Below the pieces are notes generated by a model. That model saw only the letters and a list, made by a program, of their open reading frames with translations, searched no databases and was not told the origin of the DNA. A DNA stretch of 64,000 nt from Streptomyces plumbidurans (GTDB lineage Bacteria > Actinomycetota > Actinomycetes > Streptomycetales > Streptomycetaceae), in NCBI RefSeq assembly GCF_019857225.1, contig NZ_JAFJSY010000028.1, positions 79,761 through 143,760 of the forward strand. Direction: 5' to 3'. The translations under genes were made by a program, and so were the position numbers. Numbering within the stretch: the stretch's first letter is position 1; the number at the start of each line of letters is the position of its first letter. Positions 17,057 through 25,560 of this stretch are shown here, one piece after another.

Positions 17057-17460
17057 CCACGGTCACCCGAGTCACCGTCGCCGACGCCCCCCGCACGGCC
17101 AGTCCCCCTCCAGACCACCCTCGTCCCCGAACCGGGACCCCGCCCCAAGGCGACACCCGGCGCCTGCACGCCCGCCCTCCAAAGGAACCCGCAGCCCACA
17201 CCCCCATCCGCACCACCCTCGCCGACGACGAACGCACGAACCGCCCCCCTCCGGGCCACCCTCACCCCCGAACCGCACCCCCCGGGCCACCCCTCACCAC
17301 CAAACCGCACCCCGCCCACAACAACCCCCGGCGCCTGCCCCTCCCCCCAAATAAAGAACGCCTCCCCCTGAAGGACCCCGCATGCCCACCCCCATCCGCA
17401 TAGTCCTGGCCGACGACGAACGCATGGTTCGTACCGCCCTCCGGGCCATCCTCTCCGCCG
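17003..17460 (+). repeat. Decayed triplication of the kinase/regulator gene junction
   Basis: Three imperfect tandem units of about 150-158 bp (about 17003-17151, 17152-17309 and 17310-17460). Each contains the end of the kinase gene followed by the beginning of the response-regulator gene. For example, the Leu-Lys-Asp-Pro end of the kinase recurs just before the true regulator start (17362-17381). The regulator opening (PTPIRIVLADDER) recurs as HTPIRTTLADDER in the middle unit and more loosely as VTRVTVADAPR in the first. Units one and two have no intact receiver domain. Confidence 0.75.
17053..17403 (+). pseudogene. Proline-rich remnant ORF between kinase and regulator
   Basis: An open frame of 116 codons runs through the repeat region. 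It starts with an ATG that overlaps the kinase stop (ATGA) and ends 22 bp inside the regulator gene. Its translation is made of degraded kinase-tail and receiver-head fragments with many Pro/His/Arg residues, unlike any folded domain I know. The coupled start could still allow translation and carry ribosomes toward the regulator gene. I treat it as a relic, with a novel small protein as the less likely alternative. Confidence 0.5.
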
Positions 17461-18038
17461 AAGCGGATCTGGAGGTGGTCGGGGAGGCGGCCGACGGGGT
17501 GGAGGCGGTAGGGGTCGTGCAGAACGTGCGGCCCGATGTTGTGCTGATGGATGTGCGGATGCCGGAGCTGGACGGGATCCGGGCCACCGAGGAGATCCTC
17601 GGCACGGTCGATGCGCCGCCCCGGATCGTCGTCGTGACCACCTTCGAGAACGACGCCTACGTGTACGACGCGCTGCGCGTGGGAGCCGCCGGGTTTCTGC
17701 TCAAGCGGGCCGACGCCGACTCGCTCGTACAGGCGGTACGGCTCGTCGCGCGCAGCGACAGCCTGTTGTTCCCGTCGGCGGTGCGGGCGCTCGCCGAGGA
17801 GCACGCGCGCGCGTACGCCACGCCTCCGCCCTGGGTGGCACGGCTCACCGCCCGGGAGAGCGAGGTGCTGCGGCACATGGCGGACGGGCTGACCAACGCG
17901 GAGATCGCGCGCCGCATGGGGGTCGGCCCCGCGACCGTGAAGTCGCACGTGGCGGCGGTGCTGGCGAAGACCGGCACCCGGGACCGTACGCAGGCGGTGA
18001 TCGCGGCCTACGAGGCGGGATTCATGAGCACGCGATGA
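17382..18038 (+). CDS. NarL/LuxR-family response regulator
   Basis: A 218-aa response regulator. The receiver domain has acidic D11/D12, phosphoacceptor D57 in VVLMDVRMPELDG, T/S near VVTTFEND and the lysine in GFLLKRADAD. The LuxR helix-turn-helix is LTARESEVLRHMADGLTNAEIARRMGVGPATVKSH. It is the partner of the upstream kinase. Its start was defined by the true ATG at 17382; degenerate copies of this opening lie upstream. Confidence 0.92.
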   Translation: MPTPIRIVLADDERMVRTALRAILSAEADLEVVGEAADGVEAVGVVQNVRPDVVLMDVRMPELDGIRATEEILGTVDAPPRIVVVTTFENDAYVYDALRVGAAGFLLKRADADSLVQAVRLVARSDSLLFPSAVRALAEEHARAYATPPPWVARLTARESEVLRHMADGLTNAEIARRMGVGPATVKSHVAAVLAKTGTRDRTQAVIAAYEAGFMSTR

Positions 18039-18100
18039 GAAGATGAGAAATCGCGGCGGACGGGAACGATCCGCCCGGCTTCGCTCGTCCTCCAGGCGGG

Positions 18101-19549
18101 ATGAACAAGACGATAAGGCGGGCCTCCGTCTTCACACTGCTCCTGGTGATCGCTCTGCTGGTCAGGGCGACCTGGGTGCAGTTCTACGACGCCAAGGCCC
18201 TCGCGGACGACAAGAACAACCGGCGCAACGCGATCAGGACGTACGCGGAGCCGCTCGGGAACATCATCGTGGGCGGCCGGTCCGTCACCGGCTCGGCGCC
18301 CACGAAGCACAGCGACCTGAAGTACAAGCGCACGTACAAGGACGGCAAGCTGTACGCCGCGGTGACGGGCTACGCCTCGCAGGCCTACGCCCCCACCCAG
18401 CTGGAGGGCATCTACCAGCACCTCCTCGACGGCACGGACACCAGCCTGGGCACCGTGATGGACACGGTCACCGGAAAGCGCGCCGATCCGGGCAACGTGA
18501 TCACCACGATCGACCCCGACGTGCAGAAGGCCGCCTACGACGCGCTCGGCGACAAGAAGGGCGCCGCCGTCGCGATCGACCCGGCGACCGGCAGGATCCT
18601 CGCGGTCGTCTCCACCCCGTCCTACGACCCGTCGTCGCTGACCGACGCCAACACCGCGGGCACCGCCTGGAAGAAGCTCAACGCCGACGCGGACAAGCCG
18701 CTGACCAACCGCGCCCTGCGCCAGCCGCTCCCGCCGGGCTCGACGTTCAAGCTGGTCGTCGCGGCCGCCGCGCTGGAGGACGGGCTGTACTCCTCGGTGG
18801 ACCAGAGGACCAAGAGCCCCGACCCGTACACCCTGCCGGGCACCACCCGCGACCTGTCCAACGAGAACCCGAGCGCGCCCTGCGAGAACGCCTCCATCCG
18901 CACCGGCCTGCAGTACTCCTGCAACAACGTCTTCGCGAAGATGGCCGTCGACCTCGGCCAGGACAAGGTGCGGGCGATGGCCGAGAAGTTCGGCTTCAAC
19001 GACACCACGCAGGATGTGCCGGTGCGGGCGTACACCAGCGTCTACCCCTCGGACATGGACCGGTCCTCCACGGCCCTGACGGGCATCGGCCAGTACGACG
19101 TCACGGCGACCCCGCTGCAGATGGCCATGGTGTCCGCCGCCATCGCCGACGGCGGCAAGCTGCGCTCGCCGCACATGGTCGCGCAGACCACCGACAGCGG
19201 CGGCGACGTGCTGAAGGACTACGACGACGACACGACCACGAAGCAGATCGTCAGCTCCTCCACCGCCGAGCAGCTGCAGTCGGCGATGCGGACGGTCGTG
19301 GAGAAGGGCACGGGCACCAACGCGCGGATCGCGGGCGTGACCGTGGGCGGCAAGACCGGCACCGCCCAGCACGGCGAGAACAACAGCAAGACGCCGTACG
19401 CCTGGTTCACGTCCTACGGCAAGGCGGGCGGCAAGCAGGTCGCGGTCGCGGTCGTCGTCGAGCAGTCGGACGCGGCCCGCTCCGAGGTCAGCGGAAACGG
19501 ACTGGCCGCCCCCGTGGCCAAGGCGGTGATGGAAGCGGCCCTGCGCTGA
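18101..19549 (+). CDS. Penicillin-binding protein transpeptidase (PBP2/PbpA-like)
   Basis: A 482-aa class B PBP that cross-links peptidoglycan. It has one N-terminal membrane anchor (residues 8-25), then a dimerisation/pedestal region with RNAIRTYAEPLGNIIVGG, then the transpeptidase domain. The motifs are S214-T-F-K217, S273-C-N275 and K418-T-G-T. No PASTA domains are present, unlike PonA/PBPs of the vegetative divisome, so it resembles the PbpA/sporulation-type PBP2 of streptomycetes. It stands alone here without a FtsW/RodA gene. Confidence 0.9.
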   Translation: MNKTIRRASVFTLLLVIALLVRATWVQFYDAKALADDKNNRRNAIRTYAEPLGNIIVGGRSVTGSAPTKHSDLKYKRTYKDGKLYAAVTGYASQAYAPTQLEGIYQHLLDGTDTSLGTVMDTVTGKRADPGNVITTIDPDVQKAAYDALGDKKGAAVAIDPATGRILAVVSTPSYDPSSLTDANTAGTAWKKLNADADKPLTNRALRQPLPPGSTFKLVVAAAALEDGLYSSVDQRTKSPDPYTLPGTTRDLSNENPSAPCENASIRTGLQYSCNNVFAKMAVDLGQDKVRAMAEKFGFNDTTQDVPVRAYTSVYPSDMDRSSTALTGIGQYDVTATPLQMAMVSAAIADGGKLRSPHMVAQTTDSGGDVLKDYDDDTTTKQIVSSSTAEQLQSAMRTVVEKGTGTNARIAGVTVGGKTGTAQHGENNSKTPYAWFTSYGKAGGKQVAVAVVVEQSDAARSEVSGNGLAAPVAKAVMEAALR

Positions 19550-19552
19550 GCG

Positions 19553-19600
19553 CCCCGAAGGGGCGCGGGCAACTGCGCGACCGGCCACGACGAACCCGCG
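19553..19600. terminator. Streptomyces-type GC-rich repeat / terminator after pbp
   Basis: A copy of the common intergenic element AGGGGCGCGGGCAACTGCGC followed by GACCGGCC. A near-identical copy is at 28968-29005. It lies between two convergent genes and can fold, so a terminator role is likely. Confidence 0.55.
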
Positions 19601-19621
19601 GCCGGCCGCGCAGCGTCTTCC

Positions 19622-21073
19622 TCACTTCACACCGAGAATCTGCTCCACCGGATCGATCGCGAAGTACACGAGGAACAGCACCGAAACCCCCCACAGCAGC
19701 CAGTGCACCTCCCGCGCCTTGCCGAGCACCGTCTTGATGACGACGTAGGCGAGGAAGCCGGCGCCGATGCCGTCCGTGATGGAGTAGGTGAAGGGCATCG
19801 CGGCGATCGTGAGGAACGCCGGGATGGCGATCTCGTAGCGGTCCCAGTCGATGTGCTTGACGTGGGTCATCATCAGGAAGCCGACGGCGATCAGGGCGGG
19901 CGCCGCCGCCTGCAGCGGGACGATCGTCAGCACCGGGGTGAGGAAGAGCGCGAGCCCGAAGAGGGCGCCGGTGACCAGGTTGGCGAAGCCGGTGCGCGCG
20001 CCCTCGCCGACGCCGGCGGCGGACTCGATGTAGGCGGTGTTGGAGGAGGCGGAGCCCAGACCGCCGGCCACGGCCGCCGCGCCGTCGATGAACAAAACCC
20101 GGCCGATCCCCGGCACCTGGCCCTGCTCGTCGAGCAGCCCGGCCTCCGCGCTGATGCCGACGATGGTGCCCATGGCGTCGAAGAAGTCCGACAGGATCAG
20201 GGTGAACACCAGCAGCACCGCGGTGATGATCCCGGCCTTCGCGAAGCCGCCGAACAGGCTGAAGTGGCCGACCAGTCCGAAGTCGGGCGTGGAGACGATC
20301 TTGTCGGGCACGTGCGGGGTGGTCAGGCCCCAGCTCTTGATGTCCGCGACCGCGTCGATGACGATCGCGACGACGGTCATCGTCACGATGCTGATCAGGA
20401 TCGCGCCCTTCACCTTGCGCGCCAGCAGCGCGATGGTGAGCAGCACGCCGACGCAGAAGACCAGCACGGGCCAGCCGGTGAGCCGCCCGACGGAGCCGAG
20501 CTGCACCGGCACGGTGGTGTCCGCGGCGTCCGGGATACGGCTGACGAAGCCCGCGTCGACGAAGCCGATGAAGGCGATGAACAGGCCGATGCCGACGCCG
20601 ATGGCCTGCTTGAGCTGCTGCGGGATAGCGTCCATGATCGCCTTGCGCAGCCCGGTGACCACCAGGATGCAGATCACGATGCCCTCGATGACGACCAGGC
20701 CCATCGCGTCGGGCCAGCTCATGATCGGGGCGAGCTGGAAGGCGACCACGGCGTTGAGACCGAGGCCCGCCGCGATGGCGAGCGGCAGATTGCCGCCGAC
20801 GCCCATGATCACCGTCATCACACAGGCCACCAGGGCGGTGGCGGTGACGAGTTGACCGGTGTCGAGGGTGTGCCCGAACTTGTCCTTCGCGCTGCCGAGG
20901 ATGATGGGATTCAGGACAAGGATGTAGGCCATCGTGAAGAACGTGGCGAAGCCGCCGCGTATCTCCCGGCCGAAGGTGGATCCCCGCTGGGAGATCCTGA
21001 AGAACCGGTCGACTCCGTTCGCCGCTGGTGGTGCGGCACTTGGCCGGTCGGCCGTCTTCTCGGTGTCGGTCAT
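19622..21073 (-). CDS. AzgA-like NCS2 purine permease
   Basis: A 483-aa membrane transporter of the NCS2 family, guanine/hypoxanthine/adenine (AzgA/PbuG) branch. GGFATFFTMAYILVLNP is the family N-terminal signature. AAGLGLNAVVAFQLAP and FFDAMGTIVGISAEAGLLD are the substrate-site segments. It has the usual 12-14 hydrophobic spans. It imports purine bases by proton symport. It is monocistronic, with a 220-bp upstream region shared with the terminator of the phosphatase gene. I see no riboswitch. Confidence 0.9.
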   Translation of the reverse strand: MTDTEKTADRPSAAPPAANGVDRFFRISQRGSTFGREIRGGFATFFTMAYILVLNPIILGSAKDKFGHTLDTGQLVTATALVACVMTVIMGVGGNLPLAIAAGLGLNAVVAFQLAPIMSWPDAMGLVVIEGIVICILVVTGLRKAIMDAIPQQLKQAIGVGIGLFIAFIGFVDAGFVSRIPDAADTTVPVQLGSVGRLTGWPVLVFCVGVLLTIALLARKVKGAILISIVTMTVVAIVIDAVADIKSWGLTTPHVPDKIVSTPDFGLVGHFSLFGGFAKAGIITAVLLVFTLILSDFFDAMGTIVGISAEAGLLDEQGQVPGIGRVLFIDGAAAVAGGLGSASSNTAYIESAAGVGEGARTGFANLVTGALFGLALFLTPVLTIVPLQAAAPALIAVGFLMMTHVKHIDWDRYEIAIPAFLTIAAMPFTYSITDGIGAGFLAYVVIKTVLGKAREVHWLLWGVSVLFLVYFAIDPVEQILGVK

Positions 21074-21225
21074 GGCGGGTGCTCCTCGGGGCCGGATGGA
21101 TCAGTGTGCGGATGCTGGCTGGATTGTTCCCCCGTCGCAAGGGGTTTCAGGTTTTCCCGGTGTTACGGAATCCGGGCCGGCCGCCAGACCGCGTTCGACG
21201 TTCCATCCGTGCAAGGGGAGCTGCG

Positions 21226-21291
21226 CCCGCGCAACCGCCGAGGGCGGCTCGTGGACCGAGCCCCCCTCGGCCCGCGGGCCGCTTGCGCGGG
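21226..21291 (-). terminator. Large hairpin after HAD phosphatase
   Basis: Arms CCCGCGCAA (21226-21234) and TTGCGCGGG (21283-21291) pair perfectly. Inner complementary pairs CCGAGGG/CCCTCGG and GGCTCG/CGAGCC extend the fold. It begins 3 bp downstream of the phosphatase stop on the minus strand. Confidence 0.8.
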
Positions 21292-21293
21292 GT

Positions 21294-22091
21294 TCAGCTG
21301 ACGAAGTACGTCGGGTTCGGCAGCTTGTACTTCTGGTCGGCGTAGCCGCCGTCGAGGTCCGAGTACTGGTCGCCGAAGTTGGCGATGATGTCGTACCCGA
21401 GGTCCTTCTCGATGTGCTTGCGGGTGCCGGCCTTGTACTGCACGGTCGTGCAGGTCCAGGTGCCCGGCGTGGCGCAGGCGCTCAGATAGGCCGGCGGGTT
21501 GGCCGCGTCCTTGAGGAACATGTGGGCGGCGTCGAGGTTGACGTCGGCGCCGACCTTCTTGAGGTTCTCCACGGCGGCCGAGCGCTGTGCCTCGGTGAGG
21601 CCCGAGTTGTAGAAGACCGCGACGCCCTTCTTCTCGGCGTAGCGCACGAGTTCGGGGCTGCCGAAGACCTCGGGCCGGTCGGCGCGGTTCACGTACGCCG
21701 CCCACGAGGCCGAGTTGTACGTGTAGTTGTAGCGCTTCTCGTAGTCGAGGCTGAGCAGCAGCGTGTCGTCGATGTCGAAGACGACCGCGGGCTTCTCGCC
21801 GTGGTGGCGGGCCTTGTGGGCCGCCTTGTCGATGTAGCTCCTGGCCGCGGAGTCGATGCGCGCCAGGTCCTTGGCGTACGGGCTGGTCGGCGACGCCTGG
21901 TACACGCCGTCGGCGTCCGCCGTCGTGCCGTAGTAGGTGTCGATGTCCTTCACCAGGAGCCCGATGTTGTAGGGCTCGTGGGTGGAGTTGGCCGTGGACT
22001 GTCCGGCCGTGGCCGCACCGGCGCCGTAGAGAGCACCGCCGGCGAGAGCACATGCTGCGGCGATCGCCGCGATACGCAGTGGCTTATGCAT
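21294..22091 (-). CDS. Secreted HAD (class B-type) acid phosphatase
   Basis: A 265-aa exported phosphatase of the HAD subfamily IIIB/acid phosphatase group. A Sec signal peptide covers about residues 1-30. The catalytic motif D106-I-D108-D-T-L lies in AVVFDIDDTLL. VAVFYNSGLTEAQRSAAVE is motif II-like and NFGDQYSDLDGG is motif III. It hydrolyses phosphomonoesters outside the cell. The role fits phosphate scavenging alongside PhoX and the nuclease further on, but no PHO box is evident here. Confidence 0.85.
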   Translation of the reverse strand: MHKPLRIAAIAAACALAGGALYGAGAATAGQSTANSTHEPYNIGLLVKDIDTYYGTTADADGVYQASPTSPYAKDLARIDSAARSYIDKAAHKARHHGEKPAVVFDIDDTLLLSLDYEKRYNYTYNSASWAAYVNRADRPEVFGSPELVRYAEKKGVAVFYNSGLTEAQRSAAVENLKKVGADVNLDAAHMFLKDAANPPAYLSACATPGTWTCTTVQYKAGTRKHIEKDLGYDIIANFGDQYSDLDGGYADQKYKLPNPTYFVS

Positions 22092-22200
22092 GACAGGTTT
22101 CTACGCGCGTCACGCGGCTGGGTGCGAGACCCGTTGCCCGATCGATATCTCAGTGTCGGGTAAAAAACGGGTCAAGCGCCCCGGACCGGACAGCTCCGTT

Positions 22201-23316
22201 TCAGTTCATCGTCGCGCCGATCGTGGTGCTGCCCGTCGTCAGGAACGTGGTCGCGGGCAGGGTGCCGCTCGAGCTGCGGGCGTTGTAGGTGCTGCTCGCG
22301 TCCGTCGAGATGAAGGCGGGTGTGGAGATCCCCGAGTCCCAGTTGTTGCCGGCCGAGACGACCGAGGAGCCCTTGGTGACCGAGCCGCTGCCGTTGCTGA
22401 CGGCGAGGTTCTTGCCGAGCCTGGCGGAGCTGGTGGCGAAGTAGTACCCCCAGTTGCCGTTGGCGTAGGCCGTGGTGCGGTTGATGACGATGGCACCGGT
22501 GTTGGAGTTCTCGGTGAAGCCGTTGCCGGCGTTGCCCCAGGCGGCCGAGTTGTTGACGACGTGTGCGACGACCTCGCCGTCCCCGCCCAGCTTGTAGCCG
22601 TTGCCGTCGCCCGCGAAGGACGAGTCGGACCAGCGGTTGACGCCGTTGCCGAAGGACCAGGTGTGCTCGACGGTGACCGGCGTGGAGAAGGACCAGAAGT
22701 CGATCCCGTCGTCGGAGTTGTTGTAGAGGCGGGCGCCGGTGACCAGGTTGCCGCTGCCGGAGCCGAACTTGACGGCGATCCCGTCGGCGTTCTCGCCGTG
22801 GTTCGCGGCGTCGTAGTTGCCGTAGGAGTCGATGTTCTTGACCGTGTTGTTCACGGTGCCGTCCCCGGTGAGTGTGAAGCCGGAGTCGCCGCCGTTGATG
22901 GTCTTGATGTTGTTCCAGTAGGTGCCGGTGCAGGACTGGCAGACGACCGCGCTGTCCGGGGAGTTCTGGAACGTCATGTTGGAGACGTTCCAGTAGTCGG
23001 CGGTCAGCTTGAAGATCCAGTCGCCGTCGGGGAGGTCCGAGCCGTCGATCTTCACGGTCTCGGAGCCGTACGCGGTGAGCGTGATCGGTGAGGAGGAGGT
23101 GCCGTTGGCCGTGGACTGGAGGGTGGCCGTCGGGTAGTAGGTGCCGCCGCGGACCTGGATGACGGTGCCCGCCGTGGCGTTCTTGATGGCGTTGCTCAGG
23201 TCGGTCGTGTTGCTGACGACGACGGTGGCGGCCTGCGCCTGGGTGGGTAAGGCGGCGAGGCCGGCACCCGCGGTGACGACCGCGAGGGCGGTGAGGGAGG
23301 TGCTGATGCGTCGCAT
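22201..23316 (-). CDS. Secreted right-handed beta-helix pectate lyase (PL9-like)
   Basis: A 371-aa exported protein. A signal peptide of about 30 residues ends at AQA, followed by ATVVVSNTTDLSNAIKNATAGT and a long Asn/Gly/Ser-rich beta-helix (NHGENADGIAVKFGSGSGN, NNSDDGIDFWSF, NRWSDSSFAGDGNGYKLGG). These blocks match PelL/Pel9-type pectate lyases, which use a lysine and bound calcium to cleave polygalacturonate. The ATG at 23316 has AAGGGA upstream, so the longer frame is rejected. It is last in the run of pectinolytic genes. Confidence 0.85.
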   Translation of the reverse strand: MRRISTSLTALAVVTAGAGLAALPTQAQAATVVVSNTTDLSNAIKNATAGTVIQVRGGTYYPTATLQSTANGTSSSPITLTAYGSETVKIDGSDLPDGDWIFKLTADYWNVSNMTFQNSPDSAVVCQSCTGTYWNNIKTINGGDSGFTLTGDGTVNNTVKNIDSYGNYDAANHGENADGIAVKFGSGSGNLVTGARLYNNSDDGIDFWSFSTPVTVEHTWSFGNGVNRWSDSSFAGDGNGYKLGGDGEVVAHVVNNSAAWGNAGNGFTENSNTGAIVINRTTAYANGNWGYYFATSSARLGKNLAVSNGSGSVTKGSSVVSAGNNWDSGISTPAFISTDASSTYNARSSSGTLPATTFLTTGSTTIGATMN

Positions 23317-23371
23317 GAGTGTACAAGTCCCTTCTTTGACGGGGTGGTTCACGGGTTCTTGATGGGGGTGT

Positions 23372-24529
23372 TCACAGGACGGAGTCGAGCCAGCCGAAGA
23401 CCTCGTCCTGCATGGGCGCGGTGAAGACATGGCCGAGCCCCGGCCAGATCTCGGTGCGGAGTTGCTGCGAGGCGTGGCGGGAGTGCCAGACGGCGCGCAG
23501 CTTGGCGTAGGCGGCCCGGACACCCTCGGCGGTGAACAGCGGGTCCTGCTCGCCGTCGAGCAGCAGCATCGGCCGGGGAGCGGCGATGCTCGCCACGTCG
23601 GGGATGTCGAGATGGCGGGCGAGTCCGGGGTGGAGCATGTAGTAGGCGGACTGCCCGCGCAGGGTGTTGTTGCCGGGCACCATCATTTCCTTCAGGCCGG
23701 TCATCCAGCACACGGCGGCGGTGGCCGCGACGTGGTCGCTGAGCGCGGCGGTCTGCCAGGCGCGGTAGGCGCCCATGGAGAAGCCGACGGCCGCGACGCG
23801 GTGGGCGTCCACGCGGTCGAGCCCGGCGAGGAAGGCGGCGGCCCTGGCGTCCTCCCGGGCCATGAGCCCGGCGAGCGAGGAGCCGAGGTTGTAGAAGTTG
23901 GCGGCGAGGGCCTGCTGCTGGTCGTAGGTCACGGGCCCGCGGTCGCCCCAGCCGAGCGCGTCCAGGCAGAGCACCACATAGCCGCGCCGGGCCAGTTCGT
24001 CGCCGACGAAGCGGCCGCTGAAGTACTTGTCCGCCCAGGCCTCGGCGGAGGCGAGCCGGGTGTCGTCGTACCAGGGCCGGACGAGCTTCTCCTTGCCGAT
24101 GTCGAACTTGGCGCCGTGGTCGTGCAGCAGCAGTACGGCCGGGAAGGGGCCGTCGCCGTCCGGGGTGAGCAGTGCACCGCGGACGCGTTCGTAGCGGGTG
24201 AGGGAGACGGTCACCAACTCCCGTGTGTATGCGTCCCCTTGGGAGCGGGCGGTGAACTCGGGCGCGTACGGCGTCCCGTCCTGGCGGTCGACCAGCAGGT
24301 GCCCCTCGACCACGGCGCGGGCGGCGCGCCGCCAGATCCCGAAGTCGCGTACGGGTGAAGTGCCCCAGGCCAGCGGGAAGTTCAGATCGTCCTTGAGCGC
24401 CTGGTAGAAGTCGGGCAGTGGTCCGTCCACGACCGTCGCACTCGCCGGGGCCGCTGCCCCGCCGAGCAGCGCCGCCGCCCCGGCCCCCACGACGAAGGCC
24501 CGCCGTCCCACCGGTTCACGGGAGTTCAT
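23372..24529 (-). CDS. Tat-exported alpha/beta hydrolase (esterase)
   Basis: A 385-aa hydrolase. The twin-arginine signal is GRRAFVVGAGAAALLGG. The nucleophile elbow is GFSMGAYRAW, the acid is in LLLDGEQDPLF and the histidine in PGLGHVFTAP. It resembles the abhydrolase_7 acetyl-esterase-like group found with polysaccharide lyases. The start overlaps the end of the upstream pectinesterase by 14 bp, so it belongs to the same transcript and probably removes ester groups from pectin or hemicellulose fragments. Confidence 0.8.
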   Translation of the reverse strand: MNSREPVGRRAFVVGAGAAALLGGAAAPASATVVDGPLPDFYQALKDDLNFPLAWGTSPVRDFGIWRRAARAVVEGHLLVDRQDGTPYAPEFTARSQGDAYTRELVTVSLTRYERVRGALLTPDGDGPFPAVLLLHDHGAKFDIGKEKLVRPWYDDTRLASAEAWADKYFSGRFVGDELARRGYVVLCLDALGWGDRGPVTYDQQQALAANFYNLGSSLAGLMAREDARAAAFLAGLDRVDAHRVAAVGFSMGAYRAWQTAALSDHVAATAAVCWMTGLKEMMVPGNNTLRGQSAYYMLHPGLARHLDIPDVASIAAPRPMLLLDGEQDPLFTAEGVRAAYAKLRAVWHSRHASQQLRTEIWPGLGHVFTAPMQDEVFGWLDSVL

Positions 24530-25559
24530 ACGGCCTCCAGTCCCCGAGGTGGGCGCGCGCGGTGTGCGCGGCGGCCTCCGACGTCGTCAGCTGCGGCCGG
24601 TTCTCCGGCACGGAGATCACCGCGCCGGGCCCCGCGTTGCGGTACTCGCGGAAGCGCATGGACTGCCAGGGGTAGGCGTCGCGCATGTTGGTGTACGGCG
24701 CGACCGGGTCGATGCCGGGACCGATCCAGGTGTCCCTGACGACCAGGGACGGCCAGGCCGTCGTCTCGTACGTCGGCACCCAGGGCCGGGCCAGCTTGTA
24801 CGCCGCGTCCTCGGCGCCGGAGGTGATGCGGGAGCGGACGGCGAGGATGCCGTGCGGGTTGGCGCGGGCGGTGGAGGGGGCGAAGACCATGCCCTTGGGG
24901 GTGAAGTCGACGTCCCGCTGCAGGGTGTGGAAGCGGCACTGCTCGAACACCGCGGTCGCCCGCCCGAAGACGAAGTCGACGTCGCCCTCGATGTAGCAGC
25001 GCCGGAAGTACTGGCGGTCGAAGGTGTCGAGTGCGGTCGTGTCGACGAAGAGCGTGTCCTGGTGGGCCGACAGCCGCACGTTCTCGAAGCGGGTGCGGTC
25101 GCCGTAGGTGTAGGCGGCCACCGCCTGGGTGCCGGTGATGTCCGGGTGGTCGGCGCGCAGCCAGTCATTGGCGAGGGTCAGGTCGCGGACGGTCAGGCCG
25201 GGGGCCGCGGAGGTGAAGGTGGCGGAGCCCGCGGTGCCGTAGGTGGTCCCGTCGGGCTTCTGCGTGCCGTTGGCGTGGTCGAAGACGATGACGGTGTCGC
25301 TGGGGTGTCGGCTCGCGCCGCGGATCGTCAACTCGGCCTTGTCGGCAGGCACGTTGACGACCTCGCGGTAGATGCCCGGGTGCACGACGATCGTCCGGCC
25401 GGGACCGTCGACGGCGTCCACGGCGGCCTGTACGGAGTCGCCGGGGCGCACGTGCAGGACGGGGCGGCGGGTGCCCGCGAGGGCGGGAGCGGCGGCGAGC
25501 GCGGTCGAAGCCGTGGTGAGGCCCGCGGCGAGGCCCGCCAGCAGGGTGCGCCGGCGCAT
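24516..25559 (-). CDS. Exported pectinesterase (CE8), copy 1
   Basis: A 347-aa pectin methylesterase of carbohydrate esterase family 8. The MRRRTLLAGLAAGL signal is Tat-like. The beta-helix opens with HVRPGDSVQAAVDAVDG. The active-site segments are GTQAVA, SAHQDTLFVDT and YIEGDVDFVFGRATAVFE (the catalytic aspartates). It de-methylates homogalacturonan so that lyases can cut it. Only 1 bp separates it from the upstream CE8 paralogue, which points to a tandem duplication. Confidence 0.92.
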   Translation of the reverse strand: MRRRTLLAGLAAGLTTASTALAAAPALAGTRRPVLHVRPGDSVQAAVDAVDGPGRTIVVHPGIYREVVNVPADKAELTIRGASRHPSDTVIVFDHANGTQKPDGTTYGTAGSATFTSAAPGLTVRDLTLANDWLRADHPDITGTQAVAAYTYGDRTRFENVRLSAHQDTLFVDTTALDTFDRQYFRRCYIEGDVDFVFGRATAVFEQCRFHTLQRDVDFTPKGMVFAPSTARANPHGILAVRSRITSGAEDAAYKLARPWVPTYETTAWPSLVVRDTWIGPGIDPVAPYTNMRDAYPWQSMRFREYRNAGPGAVISVPENRPQLTTSEAAAHTARAHLGDWRPYELP

Positions 25560-25560
25560 G

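Noticed and set aside
18043..19737. Open frame overlapping the PBP gene
   Set aside because: Arg/Gly/Pro-rich composition typical of an out-of-frame reading of a GC-rich gene; all PBP motifs are in the other frame.
21074..21293. Purine riboswitch upstream of the NCS2 permease
   Set aside because: I could not find the three-way junction or its conserved loops; the strong hairpin there serves as a terminator of the phosphatase gene.
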